From Candidatus Bipolaricaulota bacterium (GTDB lineage Bacteria > Bipolaricaulota > Bipolaricaulia > UBA7950 > UBA9294), in contig WFSM01000181.1 of NCBI GenBank assembly GCA_015485945.1, forward strand, positions 1 to 12,999: a DNA stretch of 12,999 bases, given 5' to 3'. The position numbers and the translations under genes were made by a program. This document shows positions 1 to 6,849 of this stretch, in pieces. A model generated the notes under the pieces. The model saw only the letters and a program-made list of their open reading frames with translations, was not told where the DNA came from and ran no database searches. How positions within the stretch are numbered: the first letter of the stretch is position 1; each line of letters opens with the position of its first letter.

Positions 1-580
1 CTTCATCGGCATTGCAGATCAGGTATTTCTCGTCACCAGGAGCGGTGAATGTCCACTTTTTACCGGTGGGGAATCCGGCCCCACCGCGCCCGCGCAGACA
101 GGCGCGCGTTACCTCGCCAATCACCGTTGCTGGCGATATCCGGTTTGTGATAATCTTTTCTAGACCAGCGTACGCGCCGGCGGCAATCGCTTCATCCAGG
201 CTCTCCGGGTTGATCCGTCCGCAATTCTCAAGGACAATCCGGGGCTGCGACTTGGCGAGCCCAACCTTGGGCGGCGTACCGGTTTCAAGCGGCACACTCA
301 TCATGAGGCGTCGTACCGGCCTTCCCTTGAGGAGATGCTCGGACACAATCTCCGCCGCGTCCGCAGGCGTCACCCCCGCGTACGTCACCCGATCCGGGTA
401 GACAACCAGCACCACTCCGCGCCCGGTACCGCCGAGGTCACCGGTTTCGACGATCTGAACCTCGTCCGCGAGTCCGTTCTCGACCACTGCCCGGCGGAGC
501 GCTTCCTCCACTGCCCGCGCCCCATTGAGGAGGCTCTCGTCGGTAATTCCAATCAACACGTGGGTTCTAGCGAGCTTCAT
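1..580 (-). CDS. nuoF: NuoF-like NAD(P)H dehydrogenase flavoprotein subunit, second copy, 3' end cut off by the window edge
   Basis: Translating the minus strand from the ATG at 580 gives 193 residues that run off the window. Residues 5-92 align with the N-terminal thioredoxin-like domain of the complete NuoF at 4149-5948. Residues 112-193 are the start of the FMN/NADH domain, with the glycine-rich GRGGAGFPTGKKW at about 164-176 and ICNADE at the break. An AAGGAG Shine-Dalgarno lies 5 nt upstream, and the gene overlaps the preceding NuoE by 14 nt. NuoF subunits oxidise or reduce NAD(P)H on FMN and pass electrons to Fe-S clusters. The N-terminal domain is odd: where the other NuoF has Cys10, Cys15, Cys47 and Cys51, this one has G11, S16, D48 and T52, so it cannot bind the usual [2Fe-2S] cluster. 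The NuoF family is certain. The electron partner lies outside the window and is unknown. Confidence 0.93.
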   Translation of the reverse strand, partial: MKLARTHVLIGITDESLLNGARAVEEALRRAVVENGLADEVQIVETGDLGGTGRGVVLVVYPDRVTYAGVTPADAAEIVSEHLLKGRPVRRLMMSVPLETGTPPKVGLAKSQPRIVLENCGRINPESLDEAIAAGAYAGLEKIITNRISPATVIGEVTRACLRGRGGAGFPTGKKWTFTAPGDEKYLICNADE

Positions 581-1028
581 CACTACTCCTTACCCGATCA
601 ATGATCTCCGCCAACCGCTCCCGGGACAGGTTACCGTACAATTGATCGTCGATCATCATCGCCGGAGCAACCCCGCACGCCCCGAGACAGCTCGTGGTCT
701 CCAGCGTGAACGCCCCATCAGTAGTGGTCTCCCCCACTTGCACTTCCAGCATTTCCTGAAGCGCGGTAAGCACGGATTCCGCCCCCAGCAGCAGACACGG
801 TGGCGACTCGCAGATGCGGATGATGTGACGCCCGCGTGGTTTCAGACTGAACATGGAATAAAACGTGGCCGTGCTCATTACCTCGGATAGGGGGATGCCA
901 ACATAATCGGCCGCCTGGCGCAGTGCGGCTGTCGTCAAGTAGTTATGCGGATTGTCGTCCTGGAGCGCGTGTAGAATATCGAGCAGGTTCTCTCGCGTCG
1001 GGGCGTACTTTTCAATAAGCCTGTTCAA
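567..1028 (-). CDS. nuoE: NuoE-like [2Fe-2S] subunit (24 kDa type), second copy, TTG start
   Basis: This is a 153-residue protein of the 24 kDa/NuoE thioredoxin-like ferredoxin family, which shuttles electrons beside the NuoF flavin subunit. The N-terminal helical half (residues 1-60) is followed by a [2Fe-2S] site with all four ligands: Cys73 and Cys78 in RICESPPC, Cys114 and Cys118 in SCLGAC. The reading frame stays open far upstream with no homologous sequence. The start was set at the TTG at 1028 because a perfect AAGGAGGT sits 5 nt before it (1034-1041) and family similarity begins there. That TTG overlaps the protease stop codon as TTGA. It is followed by the second NuoF with a 14-nt overlap, so the two very likely form a diaphorase pair. 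It is clearly paralogous to the NuoE at 6846-7325 but divergent. Confidence 0.93.
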   Translation of the reverse strand: MNRLIEKYAPTRENLLDILHALQDDNPHNYLTTAALRQAADYVGIPLSEVMSTATFYSMFSLKPRGRHIIRICESPPCLLLGAESVLTALQEMLEVQVGETTTDGAFTLETTSCLGACGVAPAMMIDDQLYGNLSRERLAEIIDRVRSSDEAR

Positions 1029-1471
1029 TCCATACCTCCTTCCATTACTGCCGCGCTCCGCATCCATTTTTCCGCGATGGCGATTGCCACGGGAAGATGG
1101 GCGCGGGCGCGAGCGCTCAACTCCTCTCCGAACCCAAACTCGTACCCCGGCACGGATAACAGCCATCCCTGCGGCGCGTGTCCGCACAGAAGCTGGGTCA
1201 ACCCGAGTAGCGTTGCCGGGGACAACACATGTCCGGTGATATCGGGGTCCTCCGCCGGAGCAATCCGCGCCAGCGCGATCCGTTGTGCGAACGAGTGCGC
1301 GTCGACAAACAGCACGCGGCCGGCGTCGCACAGCCGAAGTGCGATCTCGGGGGTGAGCTGATGAACGGCGATCCCGGCGACGTTGGGCACTTCGGATAGG
1401 GACGCGATCAGGCGCGCTCCAATCCCGTCATCACAGCGCAGCGTGTTGCCGATGCCGATTACGAAGTCCAT
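1025..1471 (-). CDS. hoxW: [NiFe]-hydrogenase maturation endopeptidase (HoxW/HyaD/HycI family)
   Basis: This 148-residue protein belongs to the hydrogenase maturation protease family, which clips the C-terminal tail of the large subunit after Ni insertion. The signature GIGNTLRCDDGIGARL occupies residues 5-20. By comparison with HybD, the nickel-sensing ligands are probably the second Asp of CDDG (about D15), D57 in VDAH, and H81 in TGHVLSP. The ATG at 1471 lies 2 nt after the HoxH stop (TGACGATG), which implies translational coupling to its substrate. HoxH (1474-2892) ends in DPCLSCSVH followed by 25 more residues, exactly the kind of tail such a protease removes. An upstream extension of the frame runs back into hoxH and has no family similarity, so it was dropped. 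No other maturation genes (hypA-F) are in the window. Confidence 0.94.
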   Translation of the reverse strand: MDFVIGIGNTLRCDDGIGARLIASLSEVPNVAGIAVHQLTPEIALRLCDAGRVLFVDAHSFAQRIALARIAPAEDPDITGHVLSPATLLGLTQLLCGHAPQGWLLSVPGYEFGFGEELSARARAHLPVAIAIAEKWMRSAAVMEGGMD

Positions 1472-1473
1472 CG

Positions 1474-2892
1474 TCAGTCCCGTACCGCGCGATCGACTAC
1501 CGTCCCGTCCGGTCCGATCAATTCGAGCGCAATTGGCATATTCCCGACGGCGTGCACCGAACAGGACAGGCACGGATCAAATGCGCGAATCCCGCCTTCG
1601 ACCCGGTTCAGTATCCCCTCGGACAGCTTCCCGTCTTTAATGTAGGCGGCAGCAATATCGCGCACCGTGCGGTTCATCGCCAGGTTGTTCTGCCCGGTGG
1701 ACACGATCAGGTTCACGGTGCGCATTACCCCGTTTTCATCCACCTGATAGTGGTGAAACAGGGTGCCGCGTGGCGCCTCGTGCACTCCGATTCCCTCCAG
1801 GGCATTGATGCCGGCCTCGGCACGGATGCGTGTCCCGAGGATGCGCTCGTCTTTGAGCAACCGTTCGATCCGTTCAAGAGACGCCAGAATCTCGATAAGG
1901 CGGGCGTAGTGGTAGTCGATAATTCGCCCCGACGGCGCGCCACGACCGCGAAACTCCTCAAGCTCGGCGTCAGCGAGCGGGGTTCCGAACCGATCACACA
2001 CGTTTACGCGCCCAAGCGGGCCGACGCGGTACATCCCGTCCGGATACCCCAGCGCCCGGTAATACGGGAATTTGAGGTAACTCCACGCCTCGGACGCCTC
2101 TCCCACCACGTCCTGATAGTGCGTTGGATCGACGTGATCAGCGAGGATATTGCCGGCGCCGTCGATGATCCGTAGCCCGCCCGCGTAGTGCTCCCACGTT
2201 CCGTCCGGCGCGACAAGCCCCATGTACAGACTGGGAAACTCGCCGAGCGCTCCCCGCATCTCATCGTTTACAAACGACCGCTTGAACAGGTCGAGCGTAA
2301 ACCGGATCGTGTCAAGCGCGGCCGGGAGGTGCTCCTGCAGCCAGCGTCTGTTCTCCGCCGACAGTGGTTGGTTGACCCCACCGGGGACGGCCCACGCGGG
2401 GTGAATCCGCTTTCCTCCCAACCGCTCGATGACCTGCTGTCCGTACGCCCGCAGCCGGATTCCCCGCCGCGTGAGATCGGGATCCTTTGCCCCCAATCCG
2501 ATGACGTTCCGCGTCGCCGGGTCACTGTCCCAACCGAGAAGGAGATCGGGAGCGGACAGGTAGAAAAAGCTGAGGGCGTGCGATTGCACGATCTGTCCCA
2601 GATTCATGACGCGCCGCAACAGAACGGCCGTCTCCGGAACGCGCACGGCGAGGATGGCGTCCCCGGCCTTGGCCGACGCGAGGATGTGGCTGATCGGACA
2701 GATGCCGCAGATGCGGGCGGTAAGCGATGGCATCTCCCATAGCGTGCGCCCGACGCAGAACGCCTCGAACCCGCGCAACTCGGTGACGTGAAACCGCGCA
2801 TCGGCCACGTTGCCGGCATCGTCGAGTTGGATCGTGATCTTGGCGTGTCCCTCAATACGCGTGACCGGATCGATCTTTATCTCCCGTTTCAT
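1474..2892 (-). CDS. hoxH: NAD-linked [NiFe] hydrogenase large (catalytic) subunit, HoxH/HydL type
   Basis: This 472-residue catalytic subunit holds the NiFe(CN)2CO site where H2 is split or formed. The L1 motif RICGICPISH supplies Cys62 and Cys65. The L2 motif DPCLSCSVH supplies Cys441 and Cys444, with His447 the probable cleavage point before a 25-residue tail. The N-terminal DPVTRIEGHAKI (residues 8-19) is typical. Length and motifs fit cytosolic group 3 bidirectional hydrogenases rather than membrane uptake or group 4 enzymes. The start is the ATG at 2892, preceded by AAGGAGG at 2898-2904 with good spacing. An in-frame GTG at 2907 would place the Shine-Dalgarno inside the gene. The neighbours are HoxY upstream (11-nt gap) and the processing protease directly downstream. 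Together with HoxU, NuoF and NuoE it forms a soluble NAD(P)-coupled, possibly electron-bifurcating, hydrogenase. Confidence 0.97.
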   Translation of the reverse strand: MKREIKIDPVTRIEGHAKITIQLDDAGNVADARFHVTELRGFEAFCVGRTLWEMPSLTARICGICPISHILASAKAGDAILAVRVPETAVLLRRVMNLGQIVQSHALSFFYLSAPDLLLGWDSDPATRNVIGLGAKDPDLTRRGIRLRAYGQQVIERLGGKRIHPAWAVPGGVNQPLSAENRRWLQEHLPAALDTIRFTLDLFKRSFVNDEMRGALGEFPSLYMGLVAPDGTWEHYAGGLRIIDGAGNILADHVDPTHYQDVVGEASEAWSYLKFPYYRALGYPDGMYRVGPLGRVNVCDRFGTPLADAELEEFRGRGAPSGRIIDYHYARLIEILASLERIERLLKDERILGTRIRAEAGINALEGIGVHEAPRGTLFHHYQVDENGVMRTVNLIVSTGQNNLAMNRTVRDIAAAYIKDGKLSEGILNRVEGGIRAFDPCLSCSVHAVGNMPIALELIGPDGTVVDRAVRD

Positions 2893-2903
2893 CTTGTCCT
2901 CCT

Positions 2904-3437
2904 TCACCCGAACTTCAGGTCTTTACCCGTCAACTGCGGCATTTCCCCGTTAAGGAGTGCGGTCAGCACGCGGGCGATCACTCCGGCCGGCGGTGGGCAC
3001 CCATGCAGCCACAGATCAACCGGAATCACTTCGTGCACTGGGCGCACCCGATCGACAAGCGGGGGAACGACTTCGGTTGGCAGGGTTCCGGTTGTAGTCA
3101 TGCCCTTGCCGTACACCCGTTCCAGCAGATCGTGTGGCGGGATTGGGTTGCGCATCGCCGGGACATTGCCGGTCACTGCACAGTCGCCGAACGCCACGAC
3201 AAGCCGTGACTTGGCACGTACATCCTTCAGGATCTCGACGTGTTCCTCATTGGCTACCGCCCCCTCGACAAGGGTGACGTCGATCCCAGCGGGGAATTCC
3301 TTCGCGTCCACCAGCGGGCTCTTGACAAGCTCAAACCGATCGGCGAGATCGAGCAGCGTCTCGTCGATGTCGAGCAGTGACATGTGGCAGCCGGAGCACC
3401 CGCTTAACCACACCGTAGCGATCCGCACTTTGGTCAT
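2904..3437 (-). CDS. hoxY: [NiFe] hydrogenase small subunit, HoxY/HydS type
   Basis: The protein has 177 residues. It is the short form of the small subunit, carrying only the [4Fe-4S] cluster proximal to the NiFe site. The four ligands are visible: Cys14 and Cys17 in LSGCSGCHMSLLD, Cys86 in GDCAVTGNVPAMRN, and Cys147 in LHGCPPP. There is no twin-arginine signal, no membrane anchor and no medial or distal cluster region, so it is a cytosolic enzyme in which HoxU continues the wire. The size matches HoxY/HydS of group 3 hydrogenases. The start ATG overlaps the HoxU stop as ATGA (3434-3437), indicating coupled translation. The similar NuoB/20 kDa subunit of complex I is excluded by the HoxY-type motifs and by the adjacent HoxH with Ni ligands. 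Confidence 0.96.
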   Translation of the reverse strand: MTKVRIATVWLSGCSGCHMSLLDIDETLLDLADRFELVKSPLVDAKEFPAGIDVTLVEGAVANEEHVEILKDVRAKSRLVVAFGDCAVTGNVPAMRNPIPPHDLLERVYGKGMTTTGTLPTEVVPPLVDRVRPVHEVIPVDLWLHGCPPPAGVIARVLTALLNGEMPQLTGKDLKFG

Positions 3438-4132
3438 CCCGCCCTCCTTCGTTCCTCAAGTTCCGCCACCAGTTCGGGGTGCTTTTCCATCTCCGCGGTC
3501 GCTTGGCCTTTGAGCACGATCGCGCCGGTCGGACACACCTGGACGCATTTGCCACAACTGGTGCACGTTTCGGCATTACCCCAGTCAACTCCGAGGTCGG
3601 TAATCACCCGCACCTGGGTGCCGCGAAACGCGATCCCCCATGTGTGCGCACCTTCCACCTCAGCGCATACCCGCACACAGCGGGCGCACATTACGCACCG
3701 GTTATGGTCGATGATAAATCGCGGATGGGTGGCGTCAAGGGACAGCGTGGGGTAGCGATACGGCACCCGCACCGAGTCCATCCCCAGTTCGCACGCGAGG
3801 TCCTGCAGCTCGCAATGCCCATTGGACACGCAGAATGAGCACACGTGATTCCGCTCCGCGAACAGCAGTTCGAGCACTGTGCGCCGCATCTCGTGTAGTT
3901 CATCGGTGTTGATGCGCACCTTCATTCCGTCCCGCACCCGCGTGGTACACGCCGTGCCAAAGCGGCCGTCAATCTCCACCATGCACAGCCGGCACGCACC
4001 AATATCGGGCAGCCCATCGAGGTGACACAGGGTCGGGATGCGGATCCCGTTATCCCGCGCTGCTTCCAGGACCGTGTTGCCCCGCGCGGTCCGCACCTCG
4101 TTTCCGTCAATCTGTATCACTACCTGTTCCAT
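3434..4132 (-). CDS. hoxU: HoxU/NuoG N-terminal-type iron-sulfur subunit of the hydrogenase diaphorase
   Basis: This is a 232-residue electron-wire subunit linking the flavin subunit NuoF to the hydrogenase small subunit. A plant-type [2Fe-2S] domain comes first (Cys36, 47, 50, 62). It is followed by the NuoG-type His-Cys [4Fe-4S] site (His96, Cys98, Cys101, Cys107). Two classical [4Fe-4S] motifs come last (Cys146/149/152/156 and Cys190/193/196/200, the latter ending in CPTG). The length matches HoxU (about 240) and lacks the FeFe H-cluster domain that HydA of [FeFe] bifurcating hydrogenases carries after the same modules. The frame is open much further upstream inside nuoF, but similarity begins at MEQVVIQIDG. 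The ATG at 4132 has AAAGGAG at 4143-4149, so this start was chosen. HoxY follows with an ATGA overlap. Confidence 0.95.
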   Translation of the reverse strand: MEQVVIQIDGNEVRTARGNTVLEAARDNGIRIPTLCHLDGLPDIGACRLCMVEIDGRFGTACTTRVRDGMKVRINTDELHEMRRTVLELLFAERNHVCSFCVSNGHCELQDLACELGMDSVRVPYRYPTLSLDATHPRFIIDHNRCVMCARCVRVCAEVEGAHTWGIAFRGTQVRVITDLGVDWGNAETCTSCGKCVQVCPTGAIVLKGQATAEMEKHPELVAELEERRRAG

Positions 4133-4148
4133 TGCGTGTACGCTCCTT

Positions 4149-5948
4149 TCACCGCCTGTCGAGAATCTCCACTGCCCCAAACGGGCACACTTCGCGGCAC
4201 GTCCCACACCGTACGCACGCCTCCGCGTCGATCGCGTACGGCGGATTGCCCGGCGTCCCGGCAATCGCGCCCACCGGGCATGCCCGCCGGCACTGATCAC
4301 AGCCACGGCACGCCTCGGGATCGATCCAGTAGCGGATGAGAGCGGTGCATTCCTTAGCGCGGCACCGACCGACAAGATGCTCCTCATACTCGTCACGGAA
4401 GTAGCGCAGGGTGGACAACACCGGATTGGGCGCGGTCTGGCCAAGCCCGCACAGCGAGGCGGTTTTAATCGTCTTTCCCAACCGCTCCAATTTGTCGATG
4501 TCATCCGCGCGTCCGTCACCACGCGTGATCCGCTGCAGGATCTCGAGCATCGCCGGCAACCCGACGCGACACGGGATACACTTTCCACACGACTCGTTCG
4601 CCGTGAACTCGAGGAAGAACCGCGCCAGATTCACCATGCAGTTATCCGCGTCCATCACGATCATCCCGCCCGAGCCCATGATTGAACCGAGTTCCTGCAA
4701 CGACTCGTAATCGATCGGGGTGTCGAGGTACTCCGCCGGGATGCACCCTCCGGACGGGCCGCCGGTCTGGACGGCTTTAAATTCCTTCCCGTCTGGGATC
4801 CCGCCGCCAATCTCAAAGATCAATTCGCGCAACGTAGTACCCATCGGCACTTCCACCAAACCGGTGTTCACCACTTTCCCGGACAGGGCGAACACCTTCG
4901 TCCCCGGGCTCGACTCCGTGCCGATTGATCGGAACCAGTCCGCCCCGTTGAGGATAATGTGACGCACGTTGCCGAACGTCTCCACGTTGTTGATCAAAGT
5001 TGGCTTGCCGAACAGGCCTTCCACCGCCGGATACGGCGGCCGCGGCCGTGGCTGTCCGCGGTGCCCTTCAAGCGAGGCGATCAACGCCGTCTCCTCACCG
5101 CACACAAACGCGCCCGCCCCCATGCGAACTTCAATATCGAACGAAAACCCCGTCTCCATGATGTTATTCCCGAGCAACCCCATCCGGTGAGCAGCGGCGA
5201 GCGCAGCCTCCACCCGGTTGATCGCCAATGGGTACTCGGCACGGACGTAAATGTAACCGTGATTGGCACCGACGGCGTAGGCAGCGATCGCCATCCCTTC
5301 CAGCACCGCATGCGGGTCGCCTTCGAGCAGCGCCCGGTCCATAAACGCGCCCGGGTCGCCCTCATCGGCGTTGCACACTACGTATTTTTCTGGTCCCGGG
5401 GCACCGGCGACGAACCCCCATTTCTTCCCAGTGGGGAACCCGGCACCGCCGCGGCCCCGTAATCCCGAGGCGGCGATCGTCTCGGCCACCGCGGTTGGCG
5501 TCATCTCCGTTAACACTTTTCCCAGTGCGGCGTAACCGTCAGTCGCGATGTACTCTTCGATGTTCTCCGGGTCGATCAGCCCGCAGTTTTTCAGGACGAC
5601 CTTTCGCTGCTTGGCGAAGAACGGCACCTGCTTGCGTTGCTCTGCAATCCGACGCGCTTCCGGTGTCGTCCACAGCAGCCGTTCCACCGGCCTGCCTTTG
5701 AGGAAGTGCTCCTCGACAATTTCCGCCGCGTCCTCCGGGGTCACGTGGATGTAGAATGCCCCGTCCGGATACACAAGCATCACCGGTCCGAGCTCACACG
5801 GTCCCATGCACCCGGTCTCGACGATGCGCACCTCATCGGACAGTCCGTGCGCCTCGATCTCTCTCGCAAGTGCATCCCGCACCGCAGCGCTGTGGGCGGA
5901 CAGGCACGCCGCACCGGCACAGATAAGGACGTCAAGTCGCGTGCGCAT
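4149..5948 (-). CDS. nuoF: NuoF/HydB-type NAD(P)H-FMN subunit with extra N- and C-terminal Fe-S domains
   Basis: This 599-residue flavoprotein exchanges electrons between NAD(P)H and Fe-S clusters. The domains are, in order: a thioredoxin-like [2Fe-2S] domain (Cys10, 15, 47, 51); the FMN/NADH domain with GRGGAGFPTGKKW near 165-177 and ICNADE-like VCNADEGDPG near 191-200; an SLBB/soluble-ligand-binding region with TGGPSGG near 395-401; a [4Fe-4S] N3-type site (Cys454, 457, 460, 500); a CRAKEC pair (Cys529, Cys534); and a C-terminal 2x[4Fe-4S] ferredoxin domain (Cys547/550/553/557 and Cys578/581/584/588). Canonical NuoF lacks both end domains. Their presence is the plan of HydB/HndC subunits in electron-bifurcating hydrogenases. 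It starts 3 nt after the previous gene with a GGGAG Shine-Dalgarno and lies 16 nt before hoxU. Bifurcation is inferred from architecture, not shown. Confidence 0.96.
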   Translation of the reverse strand: MRTRLDVLICAGAACLSAHSAAVRDALAREIEAHGLSDEVRIVETGCMGPCELGPVMLVYPDGAFYIHVTPEDAAEIVEEHFLKGRPVERLLWTTPEARRIAEQRKQVPFFAKQRKVVLKNCGLIDPENIEEYIATDGYAALGKVLTEMTPTAVAETIAASGLRGRGGAGFPTGKKWGFVAGAPGPEKYVVCNADEGDPGAFMDRALLEGDPHAVLEGMAIAAYAVGANHGYIYVRAEYPLAINRVEAALAAAHRMGLLGNNIMETGFSFDIEVRMGAGAFVCGEETALIASLEGHRGQPRPRPPYPAVEGLFGKPTLINNVETFGNVRHIILNGADWFRSIGTESSPGTKVFALSGKVVNTGLVEVPMGTTLRELIFEIGGGIPDGKEFKAVQTGGPSGGCIPAEYLDTPIDYESLQELGSIMGSGGMIVMDADNCMVNLARFFLEFTANESCGKCIPCRVGLPAMLEILQRITRGDGRADDIDKLERLGKTIKTASLCGLGQTAPNPVLSTLRYFRDEYEEHLVGRCRAKECTALIRYWIDPEACRGCDQCRRACPVGAIAGTPGNPPYAIDAEACVRCGTCREVCPFGAVEILDRR

Positions 5949-5951
5949 TAC

Positions 5952-6314
5952 TTACTCCCTCACTTCGATCACATGGTCTGTCACCGGGTTTCCGTTGACC
6001 AGGTGTTCAGACACAATGCGGCGGGCGAGCTCCGGAGTCACATGGCCGTAGACGACGGTGGGCTTGCCTTCGAGGTGCACTTCCACCACTGGCTCGGATG
6101 ACGCCAGCCCGCGTTCGCCGCTCTGAGTAACGATTATGTCGGTCAATTCCCGTTTCCCGATCTCGTCGAGGAACGCGGCAAGGACGTCACGGGCGCCGGC
6201 GGCGATCCCGCTTGTTCCCATCCCCACAATTACCTTCACGCGTGCCTTTCCTGACCGCAGATTGAGCTCCTTAGCCGCTCGTTCTCTGATTTTGCGCAGT
6301 TGCTCAAGGTTCAT
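5952..6314 (-). CDS. Small thioredoxin-like ferredoxin-family protein (TM1420-like) lacking all cysteines
   Basis: This 120-residue protein is related to the small thioredoxin-like [2Fe-2S] proteins encoded between NuoE and NuoF in HydABC-type operons. A charged helical N-terminus (1-25) is followed by VGMGTSGIAAGAR (30-42), SGERGLASSEPVVEV (65-79), and a VTPELARRIVSEHLVNGNPV stretch (92-111) that matches the end of the N-terminal domain of both NuoF proteins. It has no cysteine at all. The positions that carry Cys in iron-sulfur members read as Gly31/Ser35, Glu67 and Ala71. It therefore cannot hold the expected cluster and may act as a structural or regulatory docking domain. The start ATG at 6314 overlaps the preceding ATPase gene by 11 nt and has an AAGGGGG Shine-Dalgarno. 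The fold assignment is good; the function is unknown. Confidence 0.85.
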   Translation of the reverse strand: MNLEQLRKIRERAAKELNLRSGKARVKVIVGMGTSGIAAGARDVLAAFLDEIGKRELTDIIVTQSGERGLASSEPVVEVHLEGKPTVVYGHVTPELARRIVSEHLVNGNPVTDHVIEVRE

Positions 6315-6849
6315 CGTCTGTCCCCCTTAGCTTTTCCGACAAATAGTTCTGCAAAAACCTAATAACCTCCGGATGGGTTATCCGCACGCCGCCGAGGAGT
6401 TCCCGAATACGGTCGGTGGCGATGTCAAGCGCGCGTCCATCGCAGTGGTAATCGATGTGGAGGCACTTTCCGTCGCACATCACGAGCAAATCGAGGAATG
6501 TGGCGGCGAGATCCCCGAACGGCGGCAGATCGGGATGACCGCGGCGGAACGTAGCAGTGATGGTGGTCCCGCGCCCCGGAGCGCTCGTGATGGAAAAATT
6601 CCCATCGCATTCTTCCGCCGTTTCTTTAAGGAGCGGAATGCCAAGGCCGACCGCTCCCGGTGCCTTAGTGGAGAAAAACCCCGTATCGACCGCTTCCAGC
6701 ATCGCAGGCGACATCCCACGCCCATCGTCGCTCACCCGCAGCATCATGCGATCGTCGTCACAGCGAATCTCAACCCCAATGCGGTGTGCATCAGCAGCGA
6801 TTGCGTTTTGCACGAGGTCGAGAATGTGCATGTCCAACTCCTCGATCAT
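6304..6849 (-). CDS. GHKL (HATPase_c) ATP-binding protein of hydrogenase operons
   Basis: A 181-residue stand-alone ATPase domain of the histidine-kinase/HSP90/MutL fold, with no phosphoacceptor or sensor domain. The N-box is LDLVQNAIAADA with Asn16, the G1 box is SDDGRGM at 40-46, the ATP lid/G2 box is GAVGLGIPLLKE around 65-76, and GRGTTI lies near 92-97. Residues about 105-181 form a tail with a Cys/His cluster (Cys125, Cys129, His131, His135, Cys136). Family members of this type are recurrent neighbours of NuoE/NuoF in HydABC operons, but their job is not established. Regulation of the redox complex, or of operon expression, by ATP binding is plausible. The start overlaps the NuoE stop as ATGA (6846-6849). 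A second Met at residue 7, where similarity begins, is an alternative start. Confidence 0.88.
   Translation of the reverse strand: MIEELDMHILDLVQNAIAADAHRIGVEIRCDDDRMMLRVSDDGRGMSPAMLEAVDTGFFSTKAPGAVGLGIPLLKETAEECDGNFSITSAPGRGTTITATFRRGHPDLPPFGDLAATFLDLLVMCDGKCLHIDYHCDGRALDIATDRIRELLGGVRITHPEVIRFLQNYLSEKLRGTDDEP

Noticed and set aside
1029..1331. N-terminal extension of the second NuoE frame up to 1331
   Set aside because: The extension lies inside the protease gene, has low-complexity Arg-rich sequence unlike any NuoE, and the strong Shine-Dalgarno points to the TTG at 1028.
2893..2907. GTG start for HoxH at 2907
   Set aside because: It overlaps the HoxY stop and has the AAGGAGG Shine-Dalgarno downstream of it, which clearly serves the ATG at 2892.
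4133..4588. N-terminal extension of the HoxU frame up to 4588
   Set aside because: It lies within nuoF on the same strand in another frame and shows no Fe-S or other domain. The [2Fe-2S] domain and the ribosome site both fit the ATG at 4132.
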